A stretch of 17,020 bases of DNA from Pseudomonadota bacterium (GTDB taxonomy: Bacteria > Desulfobacterota > BSN033 > WVXP01 > G020346125): positions 1 through 17,020 of the forward strand of contig JAUWDQ010000021.1 in the NCBI GenBank assembly GCA_030608745.1, read 5' to 3'. A program made the translations under genes and the position numbers. Below are positions 15,257 through 17,020 of this stretch, piece after piece. Every line of letters starts with the position of its first letter. The stretch's first letter is position 1. Below the pieces are notes generated by a model. That model worked only from the letters and a program-made list of their open reading frames with translations. It made no database searches and was not told where the DNA came from.

Positions 15257-17020
15257 TCACCCCTCTGAGGCGGAATCATAGTGGGAGAACTGCATGGAAA
15301 AGGTGCCACGTCCTTGGCTCATTGATCTCAGATCAGTTGAGTAGCCGAACATCCCCTTCAATGGGGCCAGGGCGGTGACGAAAGCAATCTTTTCCTTAGG
15401 TGTAATAGACTCTACCTCCCCTTTGCGTGCCTTCAGGTCTCCTATTACCTCCCCCATGAACTCCTCTGGAACTATCACATTGAGCTCCATAATGGGTTCC
15501 AAGAGGATTGGTTTTGCCTCCGTTAGCCCTTCTCGGAAGGCATTGGAAGCGGCTATCCTTAGGCCCATCATAGAGGGATTTTCAGGATCAAAGGAGGCCT
15601 TTAAGAAGACCGTCTGGATGTCGGTTACGGGGTATCCCATGATCAGACCGGCTGTAGAAGCATCCCTGACCCCCTCTTGAGTGGCGGAGAGCCCTTCCCC
15701 TGATAAGATACCGTCGGGAATCTCGGACCGAAACTCGAGGCCATTCCCGCGATGGTTGGGGATGAGTTTCAGGGTTACCTCGGCGAAGTGGCGGACGTCT
15801 TCAACTACCCTATCGAATCGCCCCGAAGCCTTCACGGCCTTGGTGATGGTTTCACGGTAAAGGACTTGGGGACGGCCGACATTGACTTCCACGTGATAAT
15901 CACTGAGGAGTCGTTGAATCAAGACCTCCAGGTGGAGCTCCCCCATCCCGGAGATGATGGTCTGTGCGATGTCCTCGTCGAATTTAACTACAAAGGTGGG
16001 ATCTTCTTCGGTCAGCTTCTCCAAGGAAGAAACCAGTTTATCCTGGTCTCGATTGGCTTTGGGCTCAACGGCCACAGACATCACCGGCTTATAGTAATCT
16101 ATGGGTTCCAGGAGAATGGGGTGGTCTTCGTTGCAGAGGGTGTCCCCCGTGGTCGTCTGCTTTAATCCCATGAGGGCTACAATATCCCCCGCCCTGGCCT
16201 CCTCCAGCCTCTCCCTGTGGTTTGCGTGCATCAGGAAGATCCGCGCAACCCTCTCCTTTGCCCTCAAACGGGGATTATACACCTCTGACCCGCTCTTGAG
16301 GACACCGGAGTACATACGGGTGTAGGTCAACTTCCTCCCTTGGTCCATCCTGATCTTGAAAGCGAGTCCACAAAAGGGTTGATCATCGCTGGAGTCTCTC
16401 TCCTCAATGTGATCCGTACGTGGATCGGTCCCCTGAACTGGGGGAATATCGAGAGGGGAAGGAAGATAATCCATGATGGCATCCAAGAGGGGCTGGATTC
16501 CCTTATTTTTCAAGGCGGCCCCGCACAAAACGGGAACCAGGTTGAGGGAAATGGTTCCCCTCCTAATTGTTTCCTTGATCACTTCCTCCGAGAATTCCTC
16601 TCCTTCGAGGTACTTTTCGGTAAGGGCATCGTCCAATTCGGCAACGGTTTCCAGGAGTTTTCTTCTGTGTTCTGAGGCTTGAGGGAGAATCTCTTGGGGA
16701 ATCTCCATCTCGCTGAAGGAAGCTCCGAGGGTCTCTTCGTGCCATATGATCCCCTTGAATCGAATCAAATCCACCACGCCCTTAAATTGATCCTCGGATC
16801 CCAGGGGCAATTGGACGAGCAGAGGTTTTGCCCCCAGCCGATCGACCATCATCTCAACAGCCCTGAAGAAATCGGCGCCAATGCGGTCCATTTTATTGAT
16901 GAAGGCCAATTTTGGGACCTTATATTTGTCGGCCTGGTGCCAGACGGTTTCCGATTGTGGTTCCACCCCTCCCACTGCGCAGAAGACAGCTATAGCCCCA
17001 TCCAGTACCCTCAAGGACCT
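15257..17020 (-). CDS. fusA: Elongation factor G, mitochondrial EF-G2-like (spdEFG2) type, N-terminus cut off
   Basis: 587 residues are visible; the first roughly 100, with the P-loop, are outside the window. The GTPase domain shows NKMD (42-45) and the G5-like CGAALKNKG (166-174). Domain II follows (about 215-300), then GMGELHLEV (358-366) and domain IV from YRETI (389-393). Two features depart from canonical EF-G and match mitochondrial EF-G2 (GFM2) as I recall it: KPLLVQLPLG (65-74), and the absence of the GGRGQYGHV block after YRETI, replaced by RFDRVVEDVRHF (401-412). The C-terminus MFGYSTDLRSMSQGRGTFSM also fits. Known EF-G2-type proteins, such as that of Borrelia, act in ribosome recycling rather than translocation. 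The neighbour is birA, not the rpsL-rpsG-tuf group. Confidence 0.92.
   Translation of the reverse strand, partial: RSLRVLDGAIAVFCAVGGVEPQSETVWHQADKYKVPKLAFINKMDRIGADFFRAVEMMVDRLGAKPLLVQLPLGSEDQFKGVVDLIRFKGIIWHEETLGASFSEMEIPQEILPQASEHRRKLLETVAELDDALTEKYLEGEEFSEEVIKETIRRGTISLNLVPVLCGAALKNKGIQPLLDAIMDYLPSPLDIPPVQGTDPRTDHIEERDSSDDQPFCGLAFKIRMDQGRKLTYTRMYSGVLKSGSEVYNPRLRAKERVARIFLMHANHRERLEEARAGDIVALMGLKQTTTGDTLCNEDHPILLEPIDYYKPVMSVAVEPKANRDQDKLVSSLEKLTEEDPTFVVKFDEDIAQTIISGMGELHLEVLIQRLLSDYHVEVNVGRPQVLYRETITKAVKASGRFDRVVEDVRHFAEVTLKLIPNHRGNGLEFRSEIPDGILSGEGLSATQEGVRDASTAGLIMGYPVTDIQTVFLKASFDPENPSMMGLRIAASNAFREGLTEAKPILLEPIMELNVIVPEEFMGEVIGDLKARKGEVESITPKEKIAFVTALAPLKGMFGYSTDLRSMSQGRGTFSMQFSHYDSASEG

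Noticed and set aside
15217..15309. 31-residue longer BirA
   Set aside because: It would overlap the EF-G coding end and adds proline-rich sequence without family match; it is EF-G coding sequence read in another frame.

Overview
This 17 kb window is a dense run of bacterial housekeeping genes, every one read from the minus strand, so the biological order runs from high to low coordinates. LolA implies a Gram-negative cell with an outer membrane. Three further signs suggest a Desulfobacterota (former Deltaproteobacteria) relative: an EF-G that resembles mitochondrial EF-G2 (the spdEFG2 type), a CooC-type nickel-insertion ATPase, and the order recO / glyQ-glyS-ppdK together with birA-coaX. This placement comes from recalled family features and gene order, not from a database search.

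Region 1 (17020-13594): the 5'-truncated EF-G2-like gene, then birA (biotin protein ligase without a DNA-binding domain) and coaX (type III pantothenate kinase), closely packed. Region 2 (13593-13241): 353 nt without a gene. It holds a cluster of short GC-rich hairpins and a clear sigma-70 promoter (TTGACA, 16 nt, TACAAT). Region 3 (13240-6721): cooC-like ATPase, plsC, ftsK, lolA, mgtE and recO with junctions of 0 to about 15 nt, very likely one transcript from that promoter. mgtE carries a one-base frameshift, probably at a run of eight C on the coding strand. Region 4 (6720-4924): a lone PilZ-domain gene with its own terminator, flanked by two gene-free stretches. The larger one contains two MITE/REP-like inverted-repeat elements and a weak promoter-like site ahead of glyQ. 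Region 5 (4923-1): glyQ and glyS (both subunits of alpha2-beta2 glycyl-tRNA synthetase) and ppdK (pyruvate phosphate dikinase, C-terminus cut off by the window edge).

The genes cover translation (EF-G2, GlyQS), cofactor supply (BirA, CoaX, CooC), envelope and lipid work (PlsC, LolA), chromosome handling (FtsK, RecO), Mg2+ uptake (MgtE) and pyruvate/PEP interconversion (PpdK). I see no defence system, prophage, CRISPR array, tRNA or rRNA. The points most worth a second look are the EF-G2 type, the mgtE homopolymer frameshift, the repeat element lying in the presumed glyQ leader, and the hairpin cluster upstream of cooC.
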